From JAVBRU01 sp031547595 (GTDB lineage: Bacteria; Bacillota; Clostridia; Christensenellales; Aristaeellaceae), in the NCBI GenBank assembly GCA_031547595.1, contig JAVBRU010000023.1, positions 1 to 64,000 of the forward strand: a stretch of 64,000 bases of DNA, read 5' to 3'. Positions within the stretch are counted from its first letter, which is position 1. The number at the start of each line of letters is the position of its first letter. A program made the position numbers and the translations under genes. Under the pieces are notes generated by a model, which saw only the letters and a list, made by a program, of their open reading frames with translations, was not told the DNA's origin and ran no database searches. Shown piece after piece: positions 1-8,310 of the stretch.

Positions 1-1377
1 TTGCTTGAGCGCCATGCCGGGGTAATAGAAGCGCAGGATTTGCTCGCAGGTGAATTGATACTGCGCCGCCATCCACTGCGCGCCGCGCTGGCTCATGCCC
101 ACACCATGCCCATAGCGGCGGGATTCCACCGCAAAGGACGATGCGTCTTCCTTGACCGTGATGATTTCGTTTTTGCCGCCGTTGATGTTCAGCCCCAGCG
201 TGGTTTTGAGGCCGGGGAACAGGTCAAGCTCAATCATGATAGGTTCGGCCACCGTCTGAAGGGATGACCATTCCTCTTTGCCGGTGGACGGCGAGGGAGT
301 GGGGGAAACCACGAACATCGAAATTTCTTCTTCCTCGTCCACGGCAAAAGCAGTGACCAGCTTTCTGGCCTGAACGGTGACGCCAAGGCGCAGTTTGGTC
401 ATGATCTTGGAGGGAGAATCCGCATACATGGGCGTGCAGGTCTCGGCAGATGCGATGCCAAGCACCTTGAAGTTATGCGTGTCGCCGTCATAGCCCCGGC
501 TCTCCAGCGCTTCGGACAGCGCGCCTGTGATCAAATCGCCCAGCTCGCCAAGGGCAGAAATATCGCTGATTGTCTTGGGAATCTTATAACGTTTGACCAC
601 GCTTTCGGGGTTTTCCACATCATAGGGATCGTCCGCCATCGTCAGATACCCATAATCACCGCTGCCCCATACATGCGCCACCAGCTCTGTCTGCCCGCCA
701 TTGCTGGCGGAATAATAGCACTCGGCCAGCTGGTCTTTGTAAAAGCCGCAGATGCCCGCCGTATCGCGGATCGCCTGCGCGGCGTTGACATGCTCTGCCT
801 TCACGCCGTAATAAGCCTGGTCATTGGTGTTGTCCACGACGTCGTAATCCAGGGAGCTGCCGGTCTTTCGAAGGGCATAGGTGCGCGCCGCAATGGCCTG
901 CGCCTTGAGCGCCTCCAGGGGGAAACTGTCGCTCATTTCGTAGGGCACAACGCCCTGCAGGTATTCCTCCACCGGCGCGTGCAGCACTGCGCGCAGCTGG
1001 TTGTCCTTAATGCTCAGCACCAGGCTGCCCGGATGCAGATAATAATCGCCGTTGATGCGAAGGCCGTTCTCCTGGTTGGTGGTGATGGCGTGGCGGGTCA
1101 AGGTCACGCTGGTACCCACATTCATGGCCATGCCTTCATAATACAGCATCATCGTGCCGCTCTTGCAGCTGATGGTCAATTGGCTGCCCCGTTGGAAGCT
1201 GATGCCGTTCACCGTATAGCTGCCGTCCAGCGCGATTTTCACCTGATCGGTCAGCTTCAGCTTGGTGAGCAGCACGCGCACCAGGGGATTGGCTGCCGCA
1301 GCTTTGGCACTTGGCACCTGTATGCCAAAGCATACAGAGGCGATCAGCAGCAGACAGAGCAGTTTTTTCCACTTCAT
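1..1377 (-). CDS. SpoIID/LytB domain protein, 3' end outside the window
   Basis: At least 459 residues with no stop before the left edge. An N-terminal signal peptide or anchor (residues 1-26) is followed by a SpoIID core: GVVPYEMSDSFPLEALKAQA at about 142-161, where E147 matches the catalytic glutamate of SpoIID lytic transglycosylases. The GHGVGMSQRGAQ motif typical of the family end lies near the window edge. SpoIID cuts glycan strands during forespore engulfment; LytB-type relatives act on the vegetative wall. It is longer than B. subtilis SpoIID and has an acidic and Pro/Ser-rich insert before the C-terminal motif, so I call the domain and not the orthologue. ATG at 1377 follows an AAGGAGAG ribosome site. 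Confidence 0.88.
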   Translation of the reverse strand, partial: MKWKKLLCLLLIASVCFGIQVPSAKAAAANPLVRVLLTKLKLTDQVKIALDGSYTVNGISFQRGSQLTISCKSGTMMLYYEGMAMNVGTSVTLTRHAITTNQENGLRINGDYYLHPGSLVLSIKDNQLRAVLHAPVEEYLQGVVPYEMSDSFPLEALKAQAIAARTYALRKTGSSLDYDVVDNTNDQAYYGVKAEHVNAAQAIRDTAGICGFYKDQLAECYYSASNGGQTELVAHVWGSGDYGYLTMADDPYDVENPESVVKRYKIPKTISDISALGELGDLITGALSEALESRGYDGDTHNFKVLGIASAETCTPMYADSPSKIMTKLRLGVTVQARKLVTAFAVDEEEEISMFVVSPTPSPSTGKEEWSSLQTVAEPIMIELDLFPGLKTTLGLNINGGKNEIITVKEDASSFAVESRRYGHGVGMSQRGAQWMAAQYQFTCEQILRFYYPGMALKQ

Positions 1378-1475
1378 CAATTCATTCTCTCCTTCATCAG
1401 TACAGCGCACGCATTCCGCTTTGTGCAGCCTTCGTCCTGTTTATACAGATAGAACGAATGATACAGGCGGTTTGT

Positions 1476-2132
1476 TTACGCTGTGGCACTTATTGGATGT
1501 AACAAGTTGAAATCGCGCACGGTGGCAAGCGTTGCCCAGTATAAGGCATACTGCTCGCTGCGTCCGCAATACAGGCCGCCTGCGTTGTTGATTACGCTGA
1601 CGATCTCACTGCCGGGGATGCACTCGCGCACGTTGTCGCGCACGCGGCTGTCGGCGCTTTCGCTGTAGGGGTCGGCCGCCAGCACCTGTCGTTCGCCATC
1701 CACCGTGCGTGCGCCAAGCAGCGCCACAATGTGGCCAACGCGCAGGTTGCACAGCGCTGTGCCGCCATGCAAAAGATGGGTGTACAGGGTATCCGTGTCG
1801 TTTCGAAGGCCGTCTCCGTCATAACGGAAGCCAAATTCCTTGGCCAGCCCGGCGCCCTGCAGCGCGGCCAGCAGGGCAGGGCGGTCGGTGCCGTCATCTC
1901 CGCGCCCGCCATTGGCACAAGAGAAATCCGCCACATCCTCTATCATAATACAGGTGCCCGTCATCCATTCCACCGCATGAGACAAAGAGAAAATACCGCA
2001 GCCCGCGCGTGATAAGGTGTGATCGGAGCCTTGATACGAATAGGGGTGCGTCCACTCCCGGGAGCGTTGGTTGCACAGGTGCAACACCTTGCCAAGGTAT
2101 GTGACGGATATAGTTTTACCGGTAACCCCCAT
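1476..2132 (-). CDS. C39-like (papain-fold) cysteine peptidase family protein
   Basis: 218 residues. Residues 43-49 (AGCGIFS) supply a candidate nucleophile Cys45. GHIVALLG supplies His134, and ADPYSES supplies Asp154, the order expected for the peptidase_C39-like clan. There is no clear signal peptide, although the neighbouring SpoIID gene suggests an envelope role; secretion is therefore uncertain. I chose ATG 2132 because GGGAGG lies 10 nt upstream; the in-frame ATG at 2150 would place that site inside the gene. It is transcribed towards the SpoIID gene with a gap of about 100 nt. The substrate cannot be inferred. Confidence 0.68.
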   Translation of the reverse strand: MGVTGKTISVTYLGKVLHLCNQRSREWTHPYSYQGSDHTLSRAGCGIFSLSHAVEWMTGTCIMIEDVADFSCANGGRGDDGTDRPALLAALQGAGLAKEFGFRYDGDGLRNDTDTLYTHLLHGGTALCNLRVGHIVALLGARTVDGERQVLAADPYSESADSRVRDNVRECIPGSEIVSVINNAGGLYCGRSEQYALYWATLATVRDFNLLHPISATA

Positions 2133-2173
2133 GTTATGTATACCTCCCATAAATAATGCATGAGTACCTGCGT

Positions 2174-2202
2174 ATTATATCGAATTTTGCGATGAAAAGC
2201 AA
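2174..2202 (-). promoter_or_regulatory. Sigma-A-type promoter of the C39-like gene
   Basis: On the minus strand, TTGCTT and TATAAT are separated by 17 bp. The -10 (2174-2179) lies about 40 nt upstream of the chosen start. Confidence 0.6.
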
Positions 2203-2240
2203 ACGCCAACATCTGTCGGTATAGGAAATACATTCGCGTC

Positions 2241-2269
2241 TTTTGTTTCGGGTATGTTTATGATATAAT
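2241..2269 (+). promoter_or_regulatory. Extended -10 promoter of the tmcAL-fum operon
   Basis: TGATATAAT (2261-2269) is a perfect extended -10, with TTTTGT 17 bp upstream of the hexamer. It lies 32 nt before the tmcAL GTG. Confidence 0.6.
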
Positions 2270-2300
2270 ATGATTAGGCCAAGTTGAAGGGGGTAGACGT

Positions 2301-3458
2301 GTGCGGGTATGTGGTATCATATCGGAATATGATCCTTTCCACAACGGTCACGCCTATCATCTTTTGGAGGCGCGCAGGCGCTGTGAGGCCGATTATGTGG
2401 TTTGCGTGATGAGCGGAAGCTTCACCCAGCGCGGGGTTCCATCGCTTCTGCCATCGCACACGCGGGCCGAAATGGCGCTGCGCTGTGGCGCGGATGTGGT
2501 GCTGCAAATGCCTTATTCTACCTCGGTGCAGCATGCTGATCTGTTTGCCCTGGGCGGCGTCAGCATCCTTGAGCGCCTGGGTGTGGTAACGCATATTTCC
2601 TTTGGCTGCGAGGATGAGGATTTGAATGCACTGATGCAGGCCGCGCAGGCGTTTGACGAGCCGGAGCTTCTGGATGCGCTTCGCGTGCACCTCAAAACCG
2701 GCATGTCCTTTGCGGCGGCGCAGGGCAAGGCATTGGCGGGACATACGGGAATATCAGAGAAAATGCTCCACGCGCCCAACAATATCCTGGCGCTTTGCTA
2801 TCTGCGTGCGATTCGGCAAATAAATGCAGGGCTTCAGCCTGTGCCAGTCAAGCGGCAGGGCAGCTATCACGCACCGGATTTGGCGCTGTCGCCCTCGGCC
2901 ACGGCTGTGCGCGGTGCGCTGCTTCGCGGGGATTGGCGGGGCGCGTCCAAGGCTATCCCGGCAGATGCTTATGCGGCGCTTGCGCATACGATGCAGAGCC
3001 GGATGATCTGCAAGCCGGACGCGCTGGATGATCTGCTGCGGTATCGCCTGTTATCGATGGACGCACAGCAATTATCCGGCATAGCCGATGTGGCGGAAGG
3101 GCTGGAGCAGCGCATCCTGCAAGCTGCGCAAAAGGCAGCCACCCGCGAGGAGCTGACTGGGCTGATCAAGACCAAACGCTACACCCGCGCCCGCATCAGC
3201 CGTATATTAACCCATGTGCTGATGGATGTGCGCAAAGCGGATTTGTCCGAGCTGCCTCCCCATGCGCGGGTGCTGGGTTTCCGGCAAAGCGCACGCCCGA
3301 TGCTACGGCAAATGGCGAAAGGGGAGATACCCCTTGTGACCAAAACAGCTCGTGCGCCAGACAGCTTTGCCCTGGACGCCCGTGCGGATGCGCTGTGGTG
3401 TATCGGCGCAAAAGTGCCCGCAAGCACAATATTGTGCCAATCACCTGTTATTCTTTGA
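2301..3458 (+). CDS. tmcAL: tRNA(Met) cytidine acetate ligase (TmcAL/YlbM)
   Basis: 385 residues, near the usual 390-410. The N-terminal nucleotidyltransferase motif EYDPFHNGHAYH (HxGH at 14-17) and MSGSFTQRG are diagnostic of the YlbM/TmcAL family, which uses acetate and ATP to make N4-acetylcytidine at the wobble base of elongator tRNA-Met. The C-terminal half (about 200-385) is the helical tRNA-binding part. Translation starts at GTG 2301, preceded by GAAGGGGGT. The fumarase alpha gene follows after 18 nt, so the genes are probably co-transcribed although the functions are unrelated. Confidence 0.93.
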   Translation: MRVCGIISEYDPFHNGHAYHLLEARRRCEADYVVCVMSGSFTQRGVPSLLPSHTRAEMALRCGADVVLQMPYSTSVQHADLFALGGVSILERLGVVTHISFGCEDEDLNALMQAAQAFDEPELLDALRVHLKTGMSFAAAQGKALAGHTGISEKMLHAPNNILALCYLRAIRQINAGLQPVPVKRQGSYHAPDLALSPSATAVRGALLRGDWRGASKAIPADAYAALAHTMQSRMICKPDALDDLLRYRLLSMDAQQLSGIADVAEGLEQRILQAAQKAATREELTGLIKTKRYTRARISRILTHVLMDVRKADLSELPPHARVLGFRQSARPMLRQMAKGEIPLVTKTARAPDSFALDARADALWCIGAKVPASTILCQSPVIL

Positions 3459-3476
3459 AAAACGAAAGGAAACTGT

Positions 3477-4322
3477 ATGCGAGAGATACCTGTTGCTTTG
3501 CTGAGTGAGACCATCAGCAACCTGTTTTTGACTGCGAATTATGATATTGGCGCGGATGTGGCCTGCGCCATAGAAAAGGCACAGGAGGCAGAGCCTTCGC
3601 CGCTTGGCCGCAGCGTACTTCGCCAGCTCAGCGAGAACTATCAGATTGCCGCAAAACAGCGTGTGGCTATTTGCCAGGATACCGGCATGGCAGTAGTATT
3701 TATCGATGTGGGGCAGGATGTGCATTTCACGGGCGGCGGCTTTGAAGGCGCCGTCAACGCGGGCGTGCGTGATGCGTATGCGCGTGGCTATTTGCGTAAA
3801 TCCGTTGTGGGGGAGCCTGTGTTTGACCGTGTCAACACCAAGGACAATACCCCTGCCGTATTGCATGTGCGCATTGTGCCGGGCGATCAAGTGGATATCC
3901 TGGTCACCGCCAAGGGCTTTGGCAGCGAGAACATGAGCGCCGTAAAAATGCTGACACCGGCGGACGGCGAAGCGGGCGTTAAAAAAGTGATCCTAGATAC
4001 CGTGCGCGCCGCCGGGCCCAATCCTTGCCCGCCCGTGATTGTGGGCGTGGGCGTGGGCGGCACGATGGAGCAGGCGGCGATCCTCGCCAAGCGCATGACG
4101 GCACGGGAGGTAGGCTCTGCCCATCCCGATGCGCGCTATGCGAAACTCGAGCAGGAAGTGCTGGAATCCATCAATCGCTTAGGCATTGGCGCGGCGGGCA
4201 TAGGCGGCAAAACCACGGCGCTTTGCGTCAATATTGATTATGCGCCCACGCATATAGCGGGGCTGCCCGTGGCCGTCAACATCTGCTGCCATGCCGCGCG
4301 GCATGCGCACACGGTGCTATAA
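3477..4322 (+). CDS. fumA: Class I fumarate hydratase, alpha subunit
   Basis: 281 residues, the usual length for the N-terminal half of two-subunit class I fumarases. Cluster ligand candidates are Cys66 (AICQDTGM), Cys184 (NPCPP) and a cysteine near the end (Cys250 or Cys270), which would hold the labile [4Fe-4S] cluster that hydrates fumarate to malate. The paralogous L(+)-tartrate dehydratase TtdA has the same layout, so substrate is by homology only. It pairs with the beta gene 21 nt downstream. Confidence 0.88.
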   Translation: MREIPVALLSETISNLFLTANYDIGADVACAIEKAQEAEPSPLGRSVLRQLSENYQIAAKQRVAICQDTGMAVVFIDVGQDVHFTGGGFEGAVNAGVRDAYARGYLRKSVVGEPVFDRVNTKDNTPAVLHVRIVPGDQVDILVTAKGFGSENMSAVKMLTPADGEAGVKKVILDTVRAAGPNPCPPVIVGVGVGGTMEQAAILAKRMTAREVGSAHPDARYAKLEQEVLESINRLGIGAAGIGGKTTALCVNIDYAPTHIAGLPVAVNICCHAARHAHTVL

Positions 4323-4343
4323 ACGCAAAGGAGAAACGAACAT

Positions 4344-4904
4344 ATGGAAACCTATCATCTGCAATTGCCTTTGCAAGACGAGGACATTCAAAAGCTCCGC
4401 GCGGGAGATATGGTGTATCTCTCCGGCGATATATTGACGGGGCGCGATGCCGCGCACAAGCGCCTGGCGGCGCTGCTTGCTGCCGAGGAGCCGCTGCCGG
4501 TGGACATTCGCGGCCAGACCATCTATTATGTGGGTCCTGCGCCTGCCAGCCCCGGGCACGCGGTTGGCTCTGCCGGGCCTACCAGCAGTTACCGCATGGA
4601 TGGTTATACCCCCGCGATGCTGGAGGCAGGTTTAAAAGGAATGATTGGCAAAGGCAAGCGTTCTGAGCCTGTGATTGAAGCCATGAAAGCGCACGGCGCG
4701 GTGTACTTTGGCGCGGTAGGCGGCGCGGCGGCACTGATTGCCCGCAGCATCATTTCCAGTGAAGTATTGGCCTATCCCGACCTTGGCGCCGAGTCCATTC
4801 ATCGCTTTTCCGTCAAGGATTTTCCGGTGTTGGTGCTGATTGACACCTTGGGAAATAATCTCTATGTGCAGGGCCCGCTGCTGTACAAAACAGAAGAATT
4901 GTGA
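4344..4904 (+). CDS. fumB: Class I fumarate hydratase, beta subunit
   Basis: 186 residues, matching the separately encoded C-terminal domain of class I hydro-lyases. Family sequences visible include GDMVYLSGDILTGRDAAHKR near the N-terminus and YYVGPAPASPG in the middle. It completes the active site on the alpha subunit. An AAAGGAG site precedes ATG 4344. TtdB is the alternative assignment. Confidence 0.88.
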   Translation: METYHLQLPLQDEDIQKLRAGDMVYLSGDILTGRDAAHKRLAALLAAEEPLPVDIRGQTIYYVGPAPASPGHAVGSAGPTSSYRMDGYTPAMLEAGLKGMIGKGKRSEPVIEAMKAHGAVYFGAVGGAAALIARSIISSEVLAYPDLGAESIHRFSVKDFPVLVLIDTLGNNLYVQGPLLYKTEEL

Positions 4905-4944
4905 TACACTATCCCGTATCAACTTTTTTGCCGGAGGCGCTTGG

Positions 4945-6378
4945 ATGGAGAAGGGGTGTTTGAAACGAGCGATGGGGCTGCTGCTGGCGGCTCTGCTTGT
5001 GGTCATGGCCTTCCCGTATGCGGCGCTGGCCGCGCCATACGATGCAAATTATCCGGCCAACCTGACTGGCGAGCACCTGAAGGCCACCAGCGCCATCCTG
5101 ATTCAGGCGGATACGGGCGAAGTGCTCTTTGAAAAAGATGCCGATAAAGTGATGTACCCCGCCTCCACCACCAAGATTATGACGGCACTGCTGGCCATAT
5201 TGTATGGGGCGGATAATTGGGATCAACCCGTCACTATCAGTCAAAACGCGCTCAATGTGCCCAGCGATTCTTCCACCATTGGGTTGACGGTGGGTGAAGA
5301 AATCAAACTGAAAGACCTGGTGTATGCCACCATGGTGGCGTCCGGCAACGATGGCGCCATTGCCATTGCCGAGGCCGTGGCAGGGGACGTACCCACTTTT
5401 GTATCCTGGATGAACGAATATGCCAGAATACTGGGCTGCACCTCCACAAACTTTGTGAATCCCCATGGCTACCATGACGACAATCATGTGACCACTGTCC
5501 GCGATATGATGATCATTGCCCGCGCGGCGATGCAGAACGAGATTTTCCGGGACATCGTAAAGCGCAACAGCTATACGCTGCCCAAGAACAACATCAACCG
5601 TCAGCGTGGCGTGTCGGGCGCCAACTATTTTATCTATTCGTCAGAGAACCACACCAAAGAGTATTATCCCGAAGGTACCGGCGTTAAAACGGGCTATCAC
5701 TCGTTGGCCGGCTCTTGTTATGTGGGTTCTGCCAGCCGCGGCGGCGTCAATTTGATTTCCGTGGTGTTCAATTCTTCCTCCAACTCCGAGCGCTTCATCG
5801 ACACCATCAAGCTGATGGAATACGGCTTTGCGCAGTATAAGAGCACCACTATACGCGAGATTTATGCCGAGAACCCCAAGATTATTGATATCTCAAAGTT
5901 TGCCAAGGACGACCCACAGGTGGGACGGCTTGAGCTGTCGCTTCGCAAAGTTGACCCCAATGCAAACGATGCGTTTGTCACCACCCCCAAGCAATACGAG
6001 TATTACAAGCAAAGCCTTTTCAGCCTGACGCAGACGGAGTTTACCCACGTGTTTGAAGCGCCCATCTACGCGGGCGACGTGATGGGCACCATGACGTATT
6101 ATGACGCAGATGGCAATGCCGTACTGTTTGAGCTGATTGCCACCCGCAGTATAGAACTGCGCGAGCCGTTGATGCCCAGCCTGGCAGATATCATCGCCGC
6201 TGTGGAAGCGGATGAGAACCCCTTCCCGGATATTACGGTGGAGCTGGTGATGGTGTACTTCGTGCTGCCGGTGGGCTGCGTGTATATACTTTTCCGTCTG
6301 CTGCGTTATGGCTGGAACAAGGCACACAAGCGCGTGCGCGTTAAAACCATCGAGCCGACAGAGAGATATTACCGCTGA
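4945..6378 (+). CDS. D-alanyl-D-alanine carboxypeptidase (PBP5/DacF type)
   Basis: 477 residues. The signal peptide (1-29) precedes a serine peptidase S11 domain with SxxK at Ser74-Lys77 (ASTTKIM), SGN at 133-135 and KTG at 248-250. A PBP5 C-terminal beta domain follows, then a membrane segment near 430-450 and a basic tail, so the protein is probably held outside by a C-terminal anchor. It would remove the terminal D-Ala of peptidoglycan pentapeptides. Start ATG 4945 has GGAGG 7 nt upstream; an open extension back into fumB has no support. It is the last gene before the terminator at 6392. Confidence 0.92.
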   Translation: MEKGCLKRAMGLLLAALLVVMAFPYAALAAPYDANYPANLTGEHLKATSAILIQADTGEVLFEKDADKVMYPASTTKIMTALLAILYGADNWDQPVTISQNALNVPSDSSTIGLTVGEEIKLKDLVYATMVASGNDGAIAIAEAVAGDVPTFVSWMNEYARILGCTSTNFVNPHGYHDDNHVTTVRDMMIIARAAMQNEIFRDIVKRNSYTLPKNNINRQRGVSGANYFIYSSENHTKEYYPEGTGVKTGYHSLAGSCYVGSASRGGVNLISVVFNSSSNSERFIDTIKLMEYGFAQYKSTTIREIYAENPKIIDISKFAKDDPQVGRLELSLRKVDPNANDAFVTTPKQYEYYKQSLFSLTQTEFTHVFEAPIYAGDVMGTMTYYDADGNAVLFELIATRSIELREPLMPSLADIIAAVEADENPFPDITVELVMVYFVLPVGCVYILFRLLRYGWNKAHKRVRVKTIEPTERYYR

Positions 6379-6391
6379 TTTCCTGCAAAAT

Positions 6392-6417
6392 AAAATCCCC
6401 CGCCATGGGGGATTTTT
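6392..6417 (+). terminator. Rho-independent terminator after the carboxypeptidase gene
   Basis: Perfect 10-bp stem AAAATCCCCC / GGGGGATTTT with loop GCCAT, ending in a T run. It closes the tmcAL-fum-dac unit. Confidence 0.9.
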
Positions 6418-6420
6418 GAT

Positions 6421-6660
6421 ACTTATACTAATCTCAACCTAAAATGACTCAATCTCACGTATCTTTTCATCGCCCCATCGACAATGGCCCGATAGGCCAT
6501 TGCCTCTAGGCTTCGGCCCTGCGGCGGCGCAAGCGCCGTTCTCGCGCCTCGGTGCGCTAAAGCGCACTCTCCATGCTTGGATCTACTACGCTGCGCTTCC
6601 TCACCCTAGCGAAACAGAAAAATCTCTCGCAAATCTATACGCTATATCTTCGAAATTTGC
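6421..6660 (-). repeat. Intergenic structured repeat element
   Basis: A non-coding stretch made of successive hairpins (CAATGGCC/GGCCATTG at 6482-6502, CGGCGC/GCGCCG, GTGCGC/GCGCAC). Read on minus it begins with GCGAGAGATTTTT and ends in TGAGATTAGTATA. The element at 12318-12470 starts and ends with similar words, so the two look like members of one dispersed family. No open frame of coding quality is present. Confidence 0.5.
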
Positions 6661-6661
6661 T

Positions 6662-7504
6662 CTAGAAATACAGAATATCTGACACCGGACGTTCCTTGCC
6701 GCCGCTGGGGCGGTTGATCACTTTTCCTTCAAACACCAGCGTGGTGGAGCCGCCGCCATCCAGATTAAACGCTGTTTGCGCACCCGCTTCGATAAACAGC
6801 TGCTGCAGCCCGGCCAGCGAAATGCCGTTTGAATACCCGTCCCGCCGCCCGTCCACCACGATGATCACATAATGCAGCGGCGAGATTTGCCCGATGGCGG
6901 TGCGCGGCTCCAGAATACTGCTGCGGGTGGAAATCAGATCAAAGCTCTTATCAAAGTCCACGGCCTCGCCATCCCGAAGTAACTCCGGCCCAAATTCCCA
7001 AGCTTGCTGCACCCCCTCCTCACTTAGCTGCGTGGCAAGTTCCTTGGGCGTTTGCGCTTTGCGGTTGGATACCACCTTTAAATTGCCGTCCGGCTGCAGA
7101 TACAGCATATGCCGCGTGGTGTTCTTGGCGCGGATCACCTGGCCGTCCCGCACAATGACACCGTATTTATGTACCCCATAATCGTCCCCGTTGATGGCCA
7201 ATACCGCGTCATTGCGCCACGCGATTTGCGAGGTATTCTCCAGCGTGCCGTTCACTTTATCGTGCGACAATGCGGATTTGAGCGCCGCCGGATCGGTGGT
7301 CTGGATATCGCAGATAAAGTAAGCGAGCGTTCCGTTTGATTCAAAATGAATCTCGATGGCCAGCTGATCATCATAATGGGAATAATCCACCGTGCCTGTA
7401 AAGCACCGGGGCTCCAGCGCAAAGGCCGGTTTGTCCAGAGCCTGCGCTTGCATGTGGGTTGCCATCAGCATCATAATCAAAATAACAGGCATCCATTTTC
7501 TCAT
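6662..7504 (-). CDS. Secreted phosphodiester glycosidase (NAGPA) family protein
   Basis: 280 residues. The signal peptide (about 1-22) is followed by a NAGPA/PF09992 domain, recognised by LAINGDDYG in the middle and FNLDGGGSTTLVFEG near the end. Members cleave phosphodiester-linked sugars such as uncovered GlcNAc-1-P or wall-polymer linkages, or act in exopolysaccharide processing. Two ATGs are close together; 7504 is preferred because GAAGGAGGG lies 7-8 nt upstream, whereas the ATG at 7510 is too close to it. It is divergent from the two-component system at 7630, and regulator-like boxes lie between, suggesting control by that system. Confidence 0.82.
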   Translation of the reverse strand: MRKWMPVILIMMLMATHMQAQALDKPAFALEPRCFTGTVDYSHYDDQLAIEIHFESNGTLAYFICDIQTTDPAALKSALSHDKVNGTLENTSQIAWRNDAVLAINGDDYGVHKYGVIVRDGQVIRAKNTTRHMLYLQPDGNLKVVSNRKAQTPKELATQLSEEGVQQAWEFGPELLRDGEAVDFDKSFDLISTRSSILEPRTAIGQISPLHYVIIVVDGRRDGYSNGISLAGLQQLFIEAGAQTAFNLDGGGSTTLVFEGKVINRPSGGKERPVSDILYF

Positions 7505-7548
7505 TGTCATACCCTCCTTCAAGTGGTCAGGGGTATCATAATGTGCCC

Positions 7549-7593
7549 AAATGAGAAGAAAATGAGAGAAATAAATTCTCATCGCATTCTCAT
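7549..7593. promoter_or_regulatory. Two pairs of 11-bp tandem boxes, probable response-regulator sites
   Basis: AAATGAGA occurs at 7549 and 7560, and its inverse ATTCTCAT at 7575 and 7586. Each pair is spaced exactly 11 bp, as for OmpR/PhoB-type dimers. They lie between two divergent genes, one of which encodes an OmpR-family regulator. Confidence 0.6.
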
Positions 7594-7600
7594 TTTATCG

Positions 7601-7609
7601 TGGTATAAT
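7601..7609 (+). promoter_or_regulatory. Extended -10 promoter of the two-component operon
   Basis: TGGTATAAT is a perfect extended -10, with no good -35, right beside the tandem boxes. That fits an activator-dependent, self-regulated promoter. Confidence 0.6.
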
Positions 7610-7629
7610 AGTGAAAAGGGGGTGCTTGT

Positions 7630-8310
7630 GTGCGCATATTGCTGGTGGAGGACGATCCGGCGCTCAGCCGTATGATCTCTAAACGCCTGAAAGCCGAAGG
7701 CCACAGCGTGGATGCTTGCCTGTCTGGCAGGGAGGGGCTGGACTATGCGCTGAGCGCCGATTATGATGCCATGGTGCTGGATATTATGCTGCCGGACTTG
7801 GATGGGCTGAGTGTGCTGCGTACGCTTCGCGCGGAGGGGAGGACGCTTGGCGTCCTGCTGCTGACCGCCCGGGACAGCATTGAAGACCGCGTGACCGGCC
7901 TGGACGCTGGGGCGGACGATTATCTGATCAAGCCCTTCGCGTTTGAAGAACTGCTGGCGCGCCTTCGCACGATGCTGCGCCGCCCCAACACGGCGATTCC
8001 GGCCAGGCTGACACTGGAGGATTTATCCCTCGATACCGTCACCCACGAAGTGACCCGCGCCGGGCAGCCCATCGTACTGACAGGCAAAGAGTATGCGCTG
8101 CTGGAATATATGATGCACAATGTGGGCGCGGTGCTGACGCGCACGCAGATATTGGACCATGTGTGGAGCGGCGATTTTGCCGTGGAATCGAACGTAGTGG
8201 ATGTGTACATCCGTTATATCCGCAACAAGATCGATAGGGAAGCCCCGGTCAAGCTGTTGCACACCATGCGCGGCTTTGGATATGTGCTGAAAGCAGAGGC
8301 GGAAGTATGA
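7630..8310 (+). CDS. OmpR/PhoB-family response regulator
   Basis: 226 residues. The receiver domain has acidic pair Glu7-Asp8-Asp9, phospho-acceptor Asp51 (VLDIMLPD) and the conserved lysine in LIKPF. The C-terminal winged helix (about 128-225) contains LTGKEYALLEYMM and a recognition helix followed by VDVYIRYIRNKID. It starts with GTG 7630 behind AAAAGGGGG. It overlaps the sensor kinase gene by 4 nt (ATGA). The tandem boxes upstream suggest it controls itself and the divergent glycosidase gene. Confidence 0.93.
   Translation: MRILLVEDDPALSRMISKRLKAEGHSVDACLSGREGLDYALSADYDAMVLDIMLPDLDGLSVLRTLRAEGRTLGVLLLTARDSIEDRVTGLDAGADDYLIKPFAFEELLARLRTMLRRPNTAIPARLTLEDLSLDTVTHEVTRAGQPIVLTGKEYALLEYMMHNVGAVLTRTQILDHVWSGDFAVESNVVDVYIRYIRNKIDREAPVKLLHTMRGFGYVLKAEAEV

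Noticed and set aside
475..1452. 325-codon plus-strand frame
   Set aside because: It is antisense to the SpoIID/LytB gene, whose motifs are unmistakable on minus.
4840..4944. N-terminal extension of the carboxypeptidase
   Set aside because: It overlaps fumB and would put 35 Cys-rich residues before the signal peptide; ATG 4945 has a good ribosome site.
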